Source of the DNA: Treponema sp.
GTDB lineage: Bacteria > Spirochaetota > Spirochaetia > Treponematales > Treponemataceae
Assembly (NCBI GenBank): GCA_031290005.1
Contig: JAITOJ010000129.1
Location: 1-15,801 of the forward strand
Reading direction: 5' to 3'
DNA length: 15,801 nt
The notes under the pieces were generated by a model. The model saw nothing but the letters and a program-made list of their open reading frames with translations, made no database searches and had not been told where the DNA came from. Shown piece after piece: positions 6,344 to 13,208 of the stretch. Position numbers and translations under genes: made by a program. The first letter of the stretch is position 1, and each line of letters begins with the position of its first letter.

Positions 6344-7459
6344 TTAACAATTCTTCAGCCTGTCCGGGTTCAGTCCCAGCAGGGCGGGATGCACAAACAG
6401 CCCGTCCTTGCGGATGAGGGTGTCGTCAAACCAGACTTCGCCGCCGCCGTATTCGGGCCGCTGAATCAGGACCAAGTCCCAGTGGATGGCCGACACATTG
6501 CCGTTGTTGCATTCCTCGTAGGCCTTGCCCGGGGTAAAGTGGATGGAACCGGCGATTTTTTCATCGAACAGGGTTTCTTTCATGGGCTTCAGAATGTAGG
6601 GATTAACCCCAAAGGAAAATTCCCCCACATACCGCGCCCCTTCATCAGTGTCGAACACGGTGTTGACGCGTTTGGTGTCGTTTGCTTTGGCGTCGATGAT
6701 TTTGCCGTCCCTGAAGGTGAGGGCGATATTCTCGAACACAAAACCGTTGAACAGGCTGGGGGTGTTGTAGCTGATAACCCCGTTCACGCTGTCCCGCACC
6801 GGCGCGGTATACACCTCGCCGTCGGGAATATTCCGGCCGCCGTCGCATTTGATGGCCGGAAGTCCCTTGATGGAAAAACGCAAATCCGTTCCCGGGCCGG
6901 TGAGGCGCACCCGGTCGGTTTTTTCAATCAGTTCCTTCAGGGGGTCCATGGCCTGTGACATTCTGGCGTAATCGAAATTGCAGACTTCAAAGAAGAAGTT
7001 TTCAAAGGCTTCTTCGCTCATACCCGCAAGCTGGGCCAGGGCCGCCGTGGGATACCGGAGCACCACCCAGCGGGTTTTCTCCACCCGGTATTCCTGCACG
7101 GGCATAAAGAGCCGCTTTTGCAGGGACATGGTTTCGGCGCCCACGTCGCTCAGGGCGCTCAAGTTGTGGTGGGCGGTAAAGCCGATATAGCAGTCTATTT
7201 TCTCCATAAAGCGCAGTTCCGCTTCGCAGCGGATTTTAAGCTGCTCCTCGGTTGCGCCCAGAAGGAGTTCCCGCTCGATTGTCAGGTCATCCATCTGCAC
7301 AAAGGGGACGGCTCCGGCGGCATAAACCGCGCGAATCAGGGCGCGGACCAAATCAGATGCCGTATTGTACGAGTCGATGAGCACCTTGTCTCCCGGTTTT
7401 GCTTGTATGGAATAGTTCACCAGAATACCAGCCAGTGTATCAAGCCGAGGGTCTTTCAT
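6344..7459 (-). CDS. M29-family metallo-aminopeptidase
   Basis: This 371-residue cytosolic enzyme removes N-terminal residues from peptides using a two-metal site. The six ligands known for the AmpS/AmpT family can be placed: Glu 215 (I-P-D-G-E-V-Y-T-A-P), Glu 280 (V-G-E-F-S-F-G-V-N-P), His 307 (G-S-I-H-F), Tyr 314, His 326 and Asp 328 (I-H-W-D-L-V). Their spacing agrees with the family except for a shorter gap between the tyrosine and the second histidine. The length is slightly under the usual ~410. ATG 7459 has AAAGGAA upstream and overlaps the 3' end of the AI-2E-family gene by 20 nt, so it is the last gene of the serS operon and probably translationally coupled. Its place there suggests a role in peptide turnover alongside protein synthesis. 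Confidence 0.93.
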   Translation of the reverse strand: MKDPRLDTLAGILVNYSIQAKPGDKVLIDSYNTASDLVRALIRAVYAAGAVPFVQMDDLTIERELLLGATEEQLKIRCEAELRFMEKIDCYIGFTAHHNLSALSDVGAETMSLQKRLFMPVQEYRVEKTRWVVLRYPTAALAQLAGMSEEAFENFFFEVCNFDYARMSQAMDPLKELIEKTDRVRLTGPGTDLRFSIKGLPAIKCDGGRNIPDGEVYTAPVRDSVNGVISYNTPSLFNGFVFENIALTFRDGKIIDAKANDTKRVNTVFDTDEGARYVGEFSFGVNPYILKPMKETLFDEKIAGSIHFTPGKAYEECNNGNVSAIHWDLVLIQRPEYGGGEVWFDDTLIRKDGLFVHPALLGLNPDRLKNC

Positions 7460-8552
7460 TTTTTGTTTCCTTTTTTCTTCCGTCCCTGCGGGCCGACGAA
7501 GCGGAGCCCATCAAAATTGAAAGCGGACGCAGGAACGACACATTCTCGCAGACAATTTTCAAAATCACCATCATGGGAACCGCCAGAATCATCCCGGCAA
7601 ACCCCCAAATCCAGCCCCAGACCGACAGGGACGCCAGGATAAAAAATGGGGACAGCCCCAGATTGTTCCCCTGAATCCGGGGTTCCACCACATTTCCCAA
7701 TATCATATTAACACCCAGCATGACTGCCCCCACCGCCGCCACCGGGCCCGGATGGGGCCAGAATTGCAGCAGGGAGAACAAGGTGGTCAAAATACCGGAA
7801 ACTATGGAGCCAAAATTGGGAATAAAATTGGCGATAAAAGCGAGGAACCCCCACAGGATGGCAAAGTCCAGCCCGGCTATCAGGCATCCCAGGAAGACCA
7901 GCACACCGGTGGCCAGGGAGATAAAAAACTTGATGGAAAGATACTCCGTTACCTGACGGGTAACATCGTTGATAATGCCCATCACCTGTTTGCGCTTGGG
8001 CCTGCTCACCGCAAAGATGATTTTTTTGCGGAAAGAGCGGAACTCAATCAGGAAGAAGATAATCAGCAGCATTACCAAAAGCAGGTTCTTGCTAAAATCC
8101 ACCAGCCAGTTGGAAAGGGAGAACGCCGCGGTTTGCACAAAGCTCCGGACGCTGATATGGCTCCATAAATTGCCGAACAGGCTGATATCCGCGTCAAAAG
8201 GCAGCTTAAAAACACCGGCGATTGCGCTATATATAATAGTAAATCGCGCCTCATACCGGGGATAAACCGCAAAAATTGTCCGCAGGCTGGAAGCCAAAAG
8301 GGACACCAGAAACGTGATGACCACAAAGCAGATGACAATGACCACCAGGATTGCCAGAGTCCAGGGGAATTTGAGCCGCCGGTGCATAAATTCGATAACC
8401 GGTTCCAGGGCGAATGAGGCAAGCACCGCAAAGGCCAGGGGAAGCACCACGGTGGATGCCGCCTTGAGGGCCGCCGCCGCCGCGATTATTCCAACTAAAA
8501 TCAACAGAACGGGAATCAGGCGGGAAGAATGTCCGTTTTCCATAGGGTCCAT
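7440..8552 (-). CDS. AI-2E family (UPF0118/PerM-like) membrane transporter
   Basis: This 370-residue integral membrane protein has two N-terminal hydrophobic segments (~12-33 and 35-50), a third at ~60-85, a more polar region, then clustered segments from ~150 to 340. The C-terminal half carries family hallmarks: W-G-F-L-A-F-I-A-N-F-I-P-N-F-G-S, then G-N-V-V-E-P-R-I-Q-G, and L-S-P-F-F-I-L. Family members have been linked to autoinducer-2 export, Na+/H+ antiport or other small-molecule flux, so the substrate is open. The start at ATG 8552 lies 5 nt after the serS stop. An ATG at 8543 is an alternative. Neither has a good Shine-Dalgarno sequence, so translation probably depends on coupling to serS. 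The C-terminal tail is basic and polar. Confidence 0.88.
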   Translation of the reverse strand: MDPMENGHSSRLIPVLLILVGIIAAAAALKAASTVVLPLAFAVLASFALEPVIEFMHRRLKFPWTLAILVVIVICFVVITFLVSLLASSLRTIFAVYPRYEARFTIIYSAIAGVFKLPFDADISLFGNLWSHISVRSFVQTAAFSLSNWLVDFSKNLLLVMLLIIFFLIEFRSFRKKIIFAVSRPKRKQVMGIINDVTRQVTEYLSIKFFISLATGVLVFLGCLIAGLDFAILWGFLAFIANFIPNFGSIVSGILTTLFSLLQFWPHPGPVAAVGAVMLGVNMILGNVVEPRIQGNNLGLSPFFILASLSVWGWIWGFAGMILAVPMMVILKIVCENVSFLRPLSILMGSASSARRDGRKKETKNERPSA

Positions 8553-8557
8553 AGGGC

Positions 8558-9829
8558 TTAACGAGCGATGCGGTCAAAGCCGCAATAGGGAACAAGCGCG
8601 GGGGGCACGCTCACCGACCCGTCCTCGTTCTGATAATTTTCCAGAATGGCCACCAACGCCCTGGACACCGCCACCGCCGTGCCGTTCAGCATGTGGACAA
8701 AACGGTTTTTGCCGTCTTCGTCCTTGTAACGCACATTGAGCCGCCGGGACTGAAAGTCCGTGCAGTTGGATGTGGAGGTAACCTCCCCCCATTCGCCGTT
8801 GTTCCGCCCGGGCATCCAGGCTTCCAAATCCCACTTGCGATACGCCGGAGCGCCCAGGTCGCCGGTGCAGGTGTCCACCACCCGGAAGGGCAGGCCCAAT
8901 CCGGCGAATATTTCTTCCTCGATAAGCCGGAGTTTTTTGTGCAGGTCATCGGACTGTTCAGGCAGGCAGTACACAAACATTTCCAGCTTGGTAAACTGAT
9001 GCACCCGGTACAGGCCCTTGGAGAACTGCCCGGCGGCCCCCGCTTCCCGGCGGAAGCAGTGGGAAAGCCCGCAATACAACAGGGGCAGCTTGTCCCTGGG
9101 CAGAATCTCATCCGAATGGTAGCCGCCCAAGGTGATTTCCGCCGTGGCAACCAGGCAGGCGTTTTCGCCTTCCAGAGCATACACGTTGGACTCGTTACCC
9201 CGCGGGTTAAAACCGATGCCCCGCAAAATTTCTTCCCGCGCCACATCGGGGGTGATGAAGGGCGTGAATCCGTGGTTCACCAAAATACGCAGGGCGTAAT
9301 TCACCAGGGCCAGTTCCAGAAACACCGCCTCGTTTTTCAGGTAATAAAACTTGTTCCCCGAAACTTTGGTGGCGGCGTCAAAGTCCACCAAATCCAAATC
9401 CTGCCCAAGCTGCACATGGTCTTTGGGTGCAAAAGCAAACTTCCGGGGTTCTCCAACCCGCTTGACTTCCAGATTGTCCGAGTCCACCGCGCCCACGGGA
9501 GCGTCCGGGTGGGCCATGTTGGGAATCTTCCGGGCTTCGGAGTCAAGTTCCGCTTCAACGGCTTTAAGCTGTTCCTCCCCGGCGGCAATCTGGTCTTTCA
9601 GGGCCTTGCCTTCCGCGATCAGGGCGTTCCGTTCCTCCGGGGTCAGTTTTGCCTTCATGGCGGCGGCGTTGGCATTGCGTTTCTGCTGCAAGGCCTGCAC
9701 GTCCGACACCAGGGCGTTCCGCGTATCGAACAGAGCGGCCACGGCGTCCGCGTCGCATTTCATGTTCCGGTTGGCGATATTTTGTTTTACCGCTTCAAGA
9801 TTGTCTTTAATGAATCTGTAATCAAGCAT
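8558..9829 (-). CDS. serS: Seryl-tRNA synthetase
   Basis: This 423-residue class II synthetase charges tRNA-Ser with serine. It starts M-L-D-Y-R-F-I-K-D-N. The N-terminal coiled-coil arm that grips the long variable arm of tRNA-Ser spans ~27-100. The serine-binding T-A-E is at 229-231. Motif 2 is at ~259-283 (F-R-R-E-A-G, then G-L-Y-R-V-H-Q-F-T-K-L-E). Motif 3 is at ~382-400 (N-G-T-A-V-A-V-S-R, then L-E-N-Y-Q). Between the halves of motif 2, the common G-R-D-T-R-G is replaced by G-Q-F-S-K-G. The frame is open upstream to 9877, but ATG 9829 fits the family start and lies where the predicted transcript begins, with no Shine-Dalgarno sequence. It heads an operon with the AI-2E-family and aminopeptidase genes. 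Confidence 0.97.
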   Translation of the reverse strand: MLDYRFIKDNLEAVKQNIANRNMKCDADAVAALFDTRNALVSDVQALQQKRNANAAAMKAKLTPEERNALIAEGKALKDQIAAGEEQLKAVEAELDSEARKIPNMAHPDAPVGAVDSDNLEVKRVGEPRKFAFAPKDHVQLGQDLDLVDFDAATKVSGNKFYYLKNEAVFLELALVNYALRILVNHGFTPFITPDVAREEILRGIGFNPRGNESNVYALEGENACLVATAEITLGGYHSDEILPRDKLPLLYCGLSHCFRREAGAAGQFSKGLYRVHQFTKLEMFVYCLPEQSDDLHKKLRLIEEEIFAGLGLPFRVVDTCTGDLGAPAYRKWDLEAWMPGRNNGEWGEVTSTSNCTDFQSRRLNVRYKDEDGKNRFVHMLNGTAVAVSRALVAILENYQNEDGSVSVPPALVPYCGFDRIAR

Positions 9830-9836
9830 GAGACTT

Positions 9837-9865
9837 GTTATAGCGGGAAAGACAAAAAAAGTCAA
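9837..9865 (-). promoter_or_regulatory. serS promoter, apparently leaderless
   Basis: On the minus strand: TTGACT (9865-9860), a 17-nt spacer and TATAAC (9842-9837), each five of six to consensus. The predicted start at ~9830 falls at the A of the serS ATG, implying an mRNA without a 5' leader, in keeping with the absence of a Shine-Dalgarno sequence. Confidence 0.7.
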
Positions 9866-9889
9866 CGTTATGGACACACTTTATTTAAT

Positions 9890-10801
9890 TCAGGGACTAT
9901 CTTCCGTTTGTTTCATATTCTCTCCCTGGTGTGGTTCCAGGATTTGTAACAAGCCTCTTTCTTTAGCCAGTCCCAAAAGCCGTGTTACCTGTCGTACAGG
10001 CAGGTGAAGTACCGCGGCGATTCTGTCATTCGATGGCACCAGAAAGGATTTACATTTGAGTACATTGTTCTTGATTTCCAATAACCTGGTCTGGTGAATA
10101 TACTGTTTTTCCACCACATCATACTGAGTGGTGCCGGGCCGTAAACGTTCCAGTTCAAGCCGGCAACGCGCCTTGAGAAACCATGACCTATTTCTGGCCT
10201 CAATAAGATTCTGGCGCATAACAAATTTGTGGCTTAACATCTTTTTTATAACATCAATATGAGAATGCAATACTTGAGGCATAACTCCGGCAGCAAAAGC
10301 CACCGCATCAATTTGTCCCTCCGATAAATGGGCCGCGCATTTTAGAGCCAGTACCAGAAGCATATCAGTGGAGCGTCTCAGCAATTTCAGATTTTCCACC
10401 ATAAAGGCCGGCCTCCGCATCAACCCGTATTCCGGCTCTTCTTCAGCGCATGCCAGCGTGGTCCCTGTCTCTCGCTCGCAATGATAGCAAAAATACAGGG
10501 TGTCCTGTGCGGCCTTTTGTTTTGCCGCAATCCGTTTCCAGCTTTTTACATACATTCTGATCGAATTGACCGCATAGGTGATAAAAGAACTTCGGGAAGG
10601 ATTATAAAAATCAACAACCCTGGAAAGCTTGGGATAAACACTCAATAAAAAAGCGCTCCTGGAATCCTCGTCAAAATCGGCATAACCGAAAAGTTTCGGA
10701 TACCGGTAAATCGCTTCAAAAAGTGTTGACACCGCTTTTTCGCCCTTTACCTTTCCCTCGCTTACGTTCCTTAGCAATTCTTCCGCATTTGTACTAACCA
10801 T
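9890..10801 (-). CDS. Uncharacterised protein with a sigma-region-2-like segment and C-terminal helix-turn-helix-like region
   Basis: This 303-residue soluble protein does not match a family I can name. ATG 10801 is preceded by AAAGGAG 6 nt upstream, which decides it over an ATG ten codons earlier. Residues ~45-100 (S-A-F-L-L-S-V-Y-P-K-L, F-Y-N-P-S-R-S-S-F-I-T-Y-A, I-R-M-Y-V-K-S-W-K-R) have the pattern of sigma-70 region 2, where an F-D-P-S-R-G/F-S-T-Y-A block is followed by a basic helix. Residues ~104-108 hold a C-Y-H-C pair. The C-terminal segment ~257-288 (N-D-R-I-A-A-V-L-H-L-P-V-R-Q-V-T-R-L-L) resembles a helix-turn-helix. There is no signal peptide or membrane segment. It has its own promoter, lies downstream of the double cNMP-binding regulator in the same orientation, and is 60 nt upstream of serS. 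A transcription-related role is inference only; the sigma similarity is by eye. Confidence 0.7.
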   Translation of the reverse strand: MVSTNAEELLRNVSEGKVKGEKAVSTLFEAIYRYPKLFGYADFDEDSRSAFLLSVYPKLSRVVDFYNPSRSSFITYAVNSIRMYVKSWKRIAAKQKAAQDTLYFCYHCERETGTTLACAEEEPEYGLMRRPAFMVENLKLLRRSTDMLLVLALKCAAHLSEGQIDAVAFAAGVMPQVLHSHIDVIKKMLSHKFVMRQNLIEARNRSWFLKARCRLELERLRPGTTQYDVVEKQYIHQTRLLEIKNNVLKCKSFLVPSNDRIAAVLHLPVRQVTRLLGLAKERGLLQILEPHQGENMKQTEDSP

Positions 10802-10898
10802 AACAAACTCCTTTAAGGAAAACTGCCCCACCCGCGATGCAAAAAATTCCTAATTAGTACTGTACGTTGCTCCCCAGTTATATCCCTCTATTTGTTTC

Positions 10899-10926
10899 AG
10901 TGTACACCCATTTTTGAATTTGTCAA
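10899..10926 (-). promoter_or_regulatory. Promoter of the sigma-like gene, with an overlapping dyad
   Basis: On the minus strand: TTGACA (10926-10921), a 16-nt spacer and TACACT (10904-10899). The predicted start near 10892 gives a leader of ~90 nt, the longest in this window. A dyad TTTTGA (10912-10917) and TCAAAA (10927-10932) is centred on the -35 element, a position suited to repression. Confidence 0.65.
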
Positions 10927-10962
10927 TCAAAATTTTTCAAAATTTATGTATTTCGTTGGATA

Positions 10963-12201
10963 TTATTTACCGGTTCCTGACCGGCGCAGAAAAATCTTTG
11001 CTTCCACAATCCGGCGAATATCGGAAATATTGGTTATCGTAATATAGGTGTCAAATACCTCAAGCTGATGAGAGTCGCAATATTTTTTTATTTCCGTTTT
11101 GGCAACATCGACCGGAATACCTGCCCAATGGGCAATATCATAAATTGTTAAATCAAAGCTCCGTTTTTTGTCCAGCGGATTTGGATTGGGAGTCATTTCA
11201 TCAAACATCAGCAGCACATCCGCAACCCGGATAGAAACATCGGAAATACAAAGTATTTTAAACCGGCGTTCCTGGTCATGAATCCTTTTACAAAAAAGTT
11301 TAAGTAAAACAACCGCCATTTGAGGATTTCCGGTAATAAGCAGCTCAAAATTTTCCTTGGTAAACTCCAGGACATTCACCTTTGTAAGGGCGACACAGGT
11401 GGCGGAACGGGGGGTATTTTCAAGAATCGCCATTTCACCAAAAAACTCGCCGGGTTTGTGAATATCCAAATTTTTTTTTATTCCATTCACACATTTTACT
11501 GACTGTACCAGACCGGATATGATAAGATAAAATGTTTCTCCCATTTCATATTCCACGATAATAACTGACCCGGCTTCATATTGTTTGGCAAAACGGTCAA
11601 AAGCCGGGAGATCAAACTGGCTTTGAGGTGTTTCAGTTTCTTGTTTTTTTTGTATATCTCCCAATTTTTTCGTCCGTAATTTTGAATCTTTGCACAACGC
11701 CATAACGGCATTTTTATCCGGTGTGTTGGGAAATGCCTCAAGCAATTTTTCACAAATAGTGCCGCAGGCAGTATATTGACTGTCGTCATAAAAACTCTTT
11801 GCGACTTCAAACATACCCGAAACCTGATCAACCGAAACAGAACTATTCAGGATGGATTCGGTTTTCCGGTGCAACGTCCTGAGCTGGGCTGAAAATACCT
11901 TAAGCATTTTTAAGATAAGGGGTTTGTTGGAAGTGAACACTTGTTCAAATTCTGAAACAGACAAAGCGATCACCAGAGAATCTACCATTACCGTGGCGGT
12001 TTCTTCCCGTGGAAAATGCCCCAGCGCAGGCTTTATTCCAAAAAACTCACCAGGCTGTACTTGCTCCACCACTGGTTTCCCAGTTTCAATATCCGTACCG
12101 GCAAGAATAACGTGTCCCTGCTGGAGCACATATATCTGCTCATCTTGATCGCCGATGAAATAAATTATTGATCTTTTTGTATATTGCATTGCCCGTGACA
12201 T
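10963..12201 (-). CDS. Regulator with two cyclic-nucleotide-binding domains and a C-terminal winged helix
   Basis: This 412-residue cytosolic protein has cNMP-binding domain 1 at ~10-110, a helical linker at ~115-185 with a TPR-like stretch (F-E-V-A-K-S-F-Y-D-D), domain 2 at ~195-310, and a Crp-like winged helix at ~345-395 (L-T-I-Y-D-I-A-H-W-A-G-I-P). Domain 2 has an intact phosphate-binding cassette, F-G-E-M-A-I-L-E-N-T-P-R-S-A, with Glu ~256 and Arg ~265. In domain 1 the equivalent reads F-F-G-I-K-P-A-L-G-H-F-P-R-E-E-T, with the glutamate replaced by isoleucine, so it probably binds nucleotide poorly or not at all. Two-domain proteins of this kind are familiar in spirochaetes. ATG 12201 follows GAGG by 7 nt. 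It is divergent from the PHP gene with only 56 nt between start codons. Targets are unknown. Confidence 0.88.
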   Translation of the reverse strand: MSRAMQYTKRSIIYFIGDQDEQIYVLQQGHVILAGTDIETGKPVVEQVQPGEFFGIKPALGHFPREETATVMVDSLVIALSVSEFEQVFTSNKPLILKMLKVFSAQLRTLHRKTESILNSSVSVDQVSGMFEVAKSFYDDSQYTACGTICEKLLEAFPNTPDKNAVMALCKDSKLRTKKLGDIQKKQETETPQSQFDLPAFDRFAKQYEAGSVIIVEYEMGETFYLIISGLVQSVKCVNGIKKNLDIHKPGEFFGEMAILENTPRSATCVALTKVNVLEFTKENFELLITGNPQMAVVLLKLFCKRIHDQERRFKILCISDVSIRVADVLLMFDEMTPNPNPLDKKRSFDLTIYDIAHWAGIPVDVAKTEIKKYCDSHQLEVFDTYITITNISDIRRIVEAKIFLRRSGTGK

Positions 12202-12218
12202 AAACTAACCTCATCCGT

Positions 12219-12227
12219 ATTCTAACA
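12219..12227 (-). promoter_or_regulatory. Extended -10 promoter of the double-cNMP regulator
   Basis: On the minus strand, TGT followed by TAGAAT (12224-12219, five of six) forms an extended -10 element; no good -35 is seen. The predicted start near 12212 gives an 11-nt leader containing the GAGG ribosome-binding site. It lies back to back with the PHP gene promoter. Confidence 0.5.
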
Positions 12228-12242
12228 TATTTTTTGTTTTTG

Positions 12243-12251
12243 TGCTATCCT
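12243..12251 (+). promoter_or_regulatory. Candidate extended -10 of the PHP gene
   Basis: TGC followed by TATCCT (12246-12251, four of six) would place the transcript start at ~12258, the G of the GTG start codon. No convincing -35 is visible. Confidence 0.4.
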
Positions 12252-12257
12252 TGCAAA

Positions 12258-13145
12258 GTGATTGATTTACATACCCATTCAAGTGCTTCTGACGGAGTAT
12301 TATCCCCCCAAAATCTTCTTGCTTATGCGGCAGAGCAAGGAATAACTCTCTTGGCCCTCACGGATCACGATACAGTAGCGGGCCTCGTGGAAGGAGCGGA
12401 GGCAGCCAAACAGTTTGGAATCAATTTTGTCCCCGGAATTGAATTTACTATTCAATGGCGGAAACAAGGCGATTTTCACCTCCTCGGCCTGGGTATTCAA
12501 GATACCTCGGCATTACAGCAGATTATACAAAATTCGCAAATCCTGCGGGAAAACCGCAATCTGGAAATCATTGAAAAAATGCATAATCAGGGAATTCCGG
12601 TATCCCTTGAGGAATTGCGTGAGATGTCCGGAACTTCCAGTATAGGCCGGCCCCATTTTGCAGACTATTTGGTAGCGAACGGGCTGGCAAAGACCAGGCA
12701 AATCGCGTTCGATCGGTTTTTATCCAAAGGCGGGCCCTGTTACGCTGAACATACTGGAGAAAATCTGGAAGACGCTATTCAGGCGATTATCCGGGGCGGA
12801 GGTCTTCCGGTGCTTGCCCACCCCATGTCTCTGTATGTTTCCTGGGGAAAAATTGAAAACATTTTGACCGGTTTCCGGGAACAGGGCATCGCCGGGATCG
12901 AGGCATGGCATTCCAGCGCACGGGTATGCGACTGCCGGCGGCTTGAAAAACTAGCGGACAAGCTGGGGCTTTTTATCACCGCTGGAAGCGATTTTCATGA
13001 AAAACAAGTCCCGGGAGTCAAAAAGCCAGGGATACACAAAGCTGCCGCACCTCATGGGTGTAAAATTGGGTATACCGCAGGCGGAATGCCCATAGAAGAG
13101 CGGTTTCTTCCAGAAAAATTAAAAAAAATCTTGGAAAAACAGTAA
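12258..13145 (+). CDS. PHP-domain phosphoesterase (RNase AM / TrpH-like)
   Basis: This 295-residue cytosolic hydrolase belongs to the family that removes 3' phosphates from nucleoside 3',5'-bisphosphates and trims short RNA ends, using a metal cluster. The ligands are visible: H-T-H (5-7), S-D-G (11-13), T-D-H-D (35-38), P-G-I-E-F (59-63), D-F-H-L-L-G (72-77), R-P-H-F-A (131-135), A-H-P (187-189), W-H-S-S (217-220) and G-S-D-F-H (243-247). The length is usual. I choose GTG 12258 because the family starts two or three residues before I-D-L-H-T-H. A TTG at 12234 would add eight residues lacking homology. No Shine-Dalgarno sequence is present; see the promoter entry for the leaderless reading. 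It is followed by yifB after a 63-nt gap. Confidence 0.92.
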   Translation: MIDLHTHSSASDGVLSPQNLLAYAAEQGITLLALTDHDTVAGLVEGAEAAKQFGINFVPGIEFTIQWRKQGDFHLLGLGIQDTSALQQIIQNSQILRENRNLEIIEKMHNQGIPVSLEELREMSGTSSIGRPHFADYLVANGLAKTRQIAFDRFLSKGGPCYAEHTGENLEDAIQAIIRGGGLPVLAHPMSLYVSWGKIENILTGFREQGIAGIEAWHSSARVCDCRRLEKLADKLGLFITAGSDFHEKQVPGVKKPGIHKAAAPHGCKIGYTAGGMPIEERFLPEKLKKILEKQ

Positions 13146-13184
13146 AATTCCCCCAAATTTTGTCCTAAATCACACAATTTTTTC

Positions 13185-13190
13185 CATAAT
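13185..13190 (+). promoter_or_regulatory. Candidate -10 element of yifB
   Basis: CATAAT (five of six) would start transcription at ~13197, giving a 12-nt leader with AGGAG (13198-13202). The -35 is poor (TTGTCC at 13160-13165, 19-nt spacer). Read-through from the PHP gene is equally possible, since no terminator separates the two. Confidence 0.35.
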
Positions 13191-13208
13191 ATAATACAGG
13201 AGTATTCT

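Noticed and set aside
6389..6958. 189-codon plus-strand frame opposite the aminopeptidase
   Set aside because: It is a mirror frame of a gene whose metal ligands are all present on the minus strand.
8693..9949. 418-codon open frame on the plus strand opposite serS
   Set aside because: The serS motifs are unambiguous on the other strand, and this frame shows no domain and no ribosome-binding site.
13190..13195. Perfect TATAAT before yifB
   Set aside because: Transcription from it would start within the Shine-Dalgarno sequence, and no -35 lies at a suitable distance. CATAAT at 13185 fits better.
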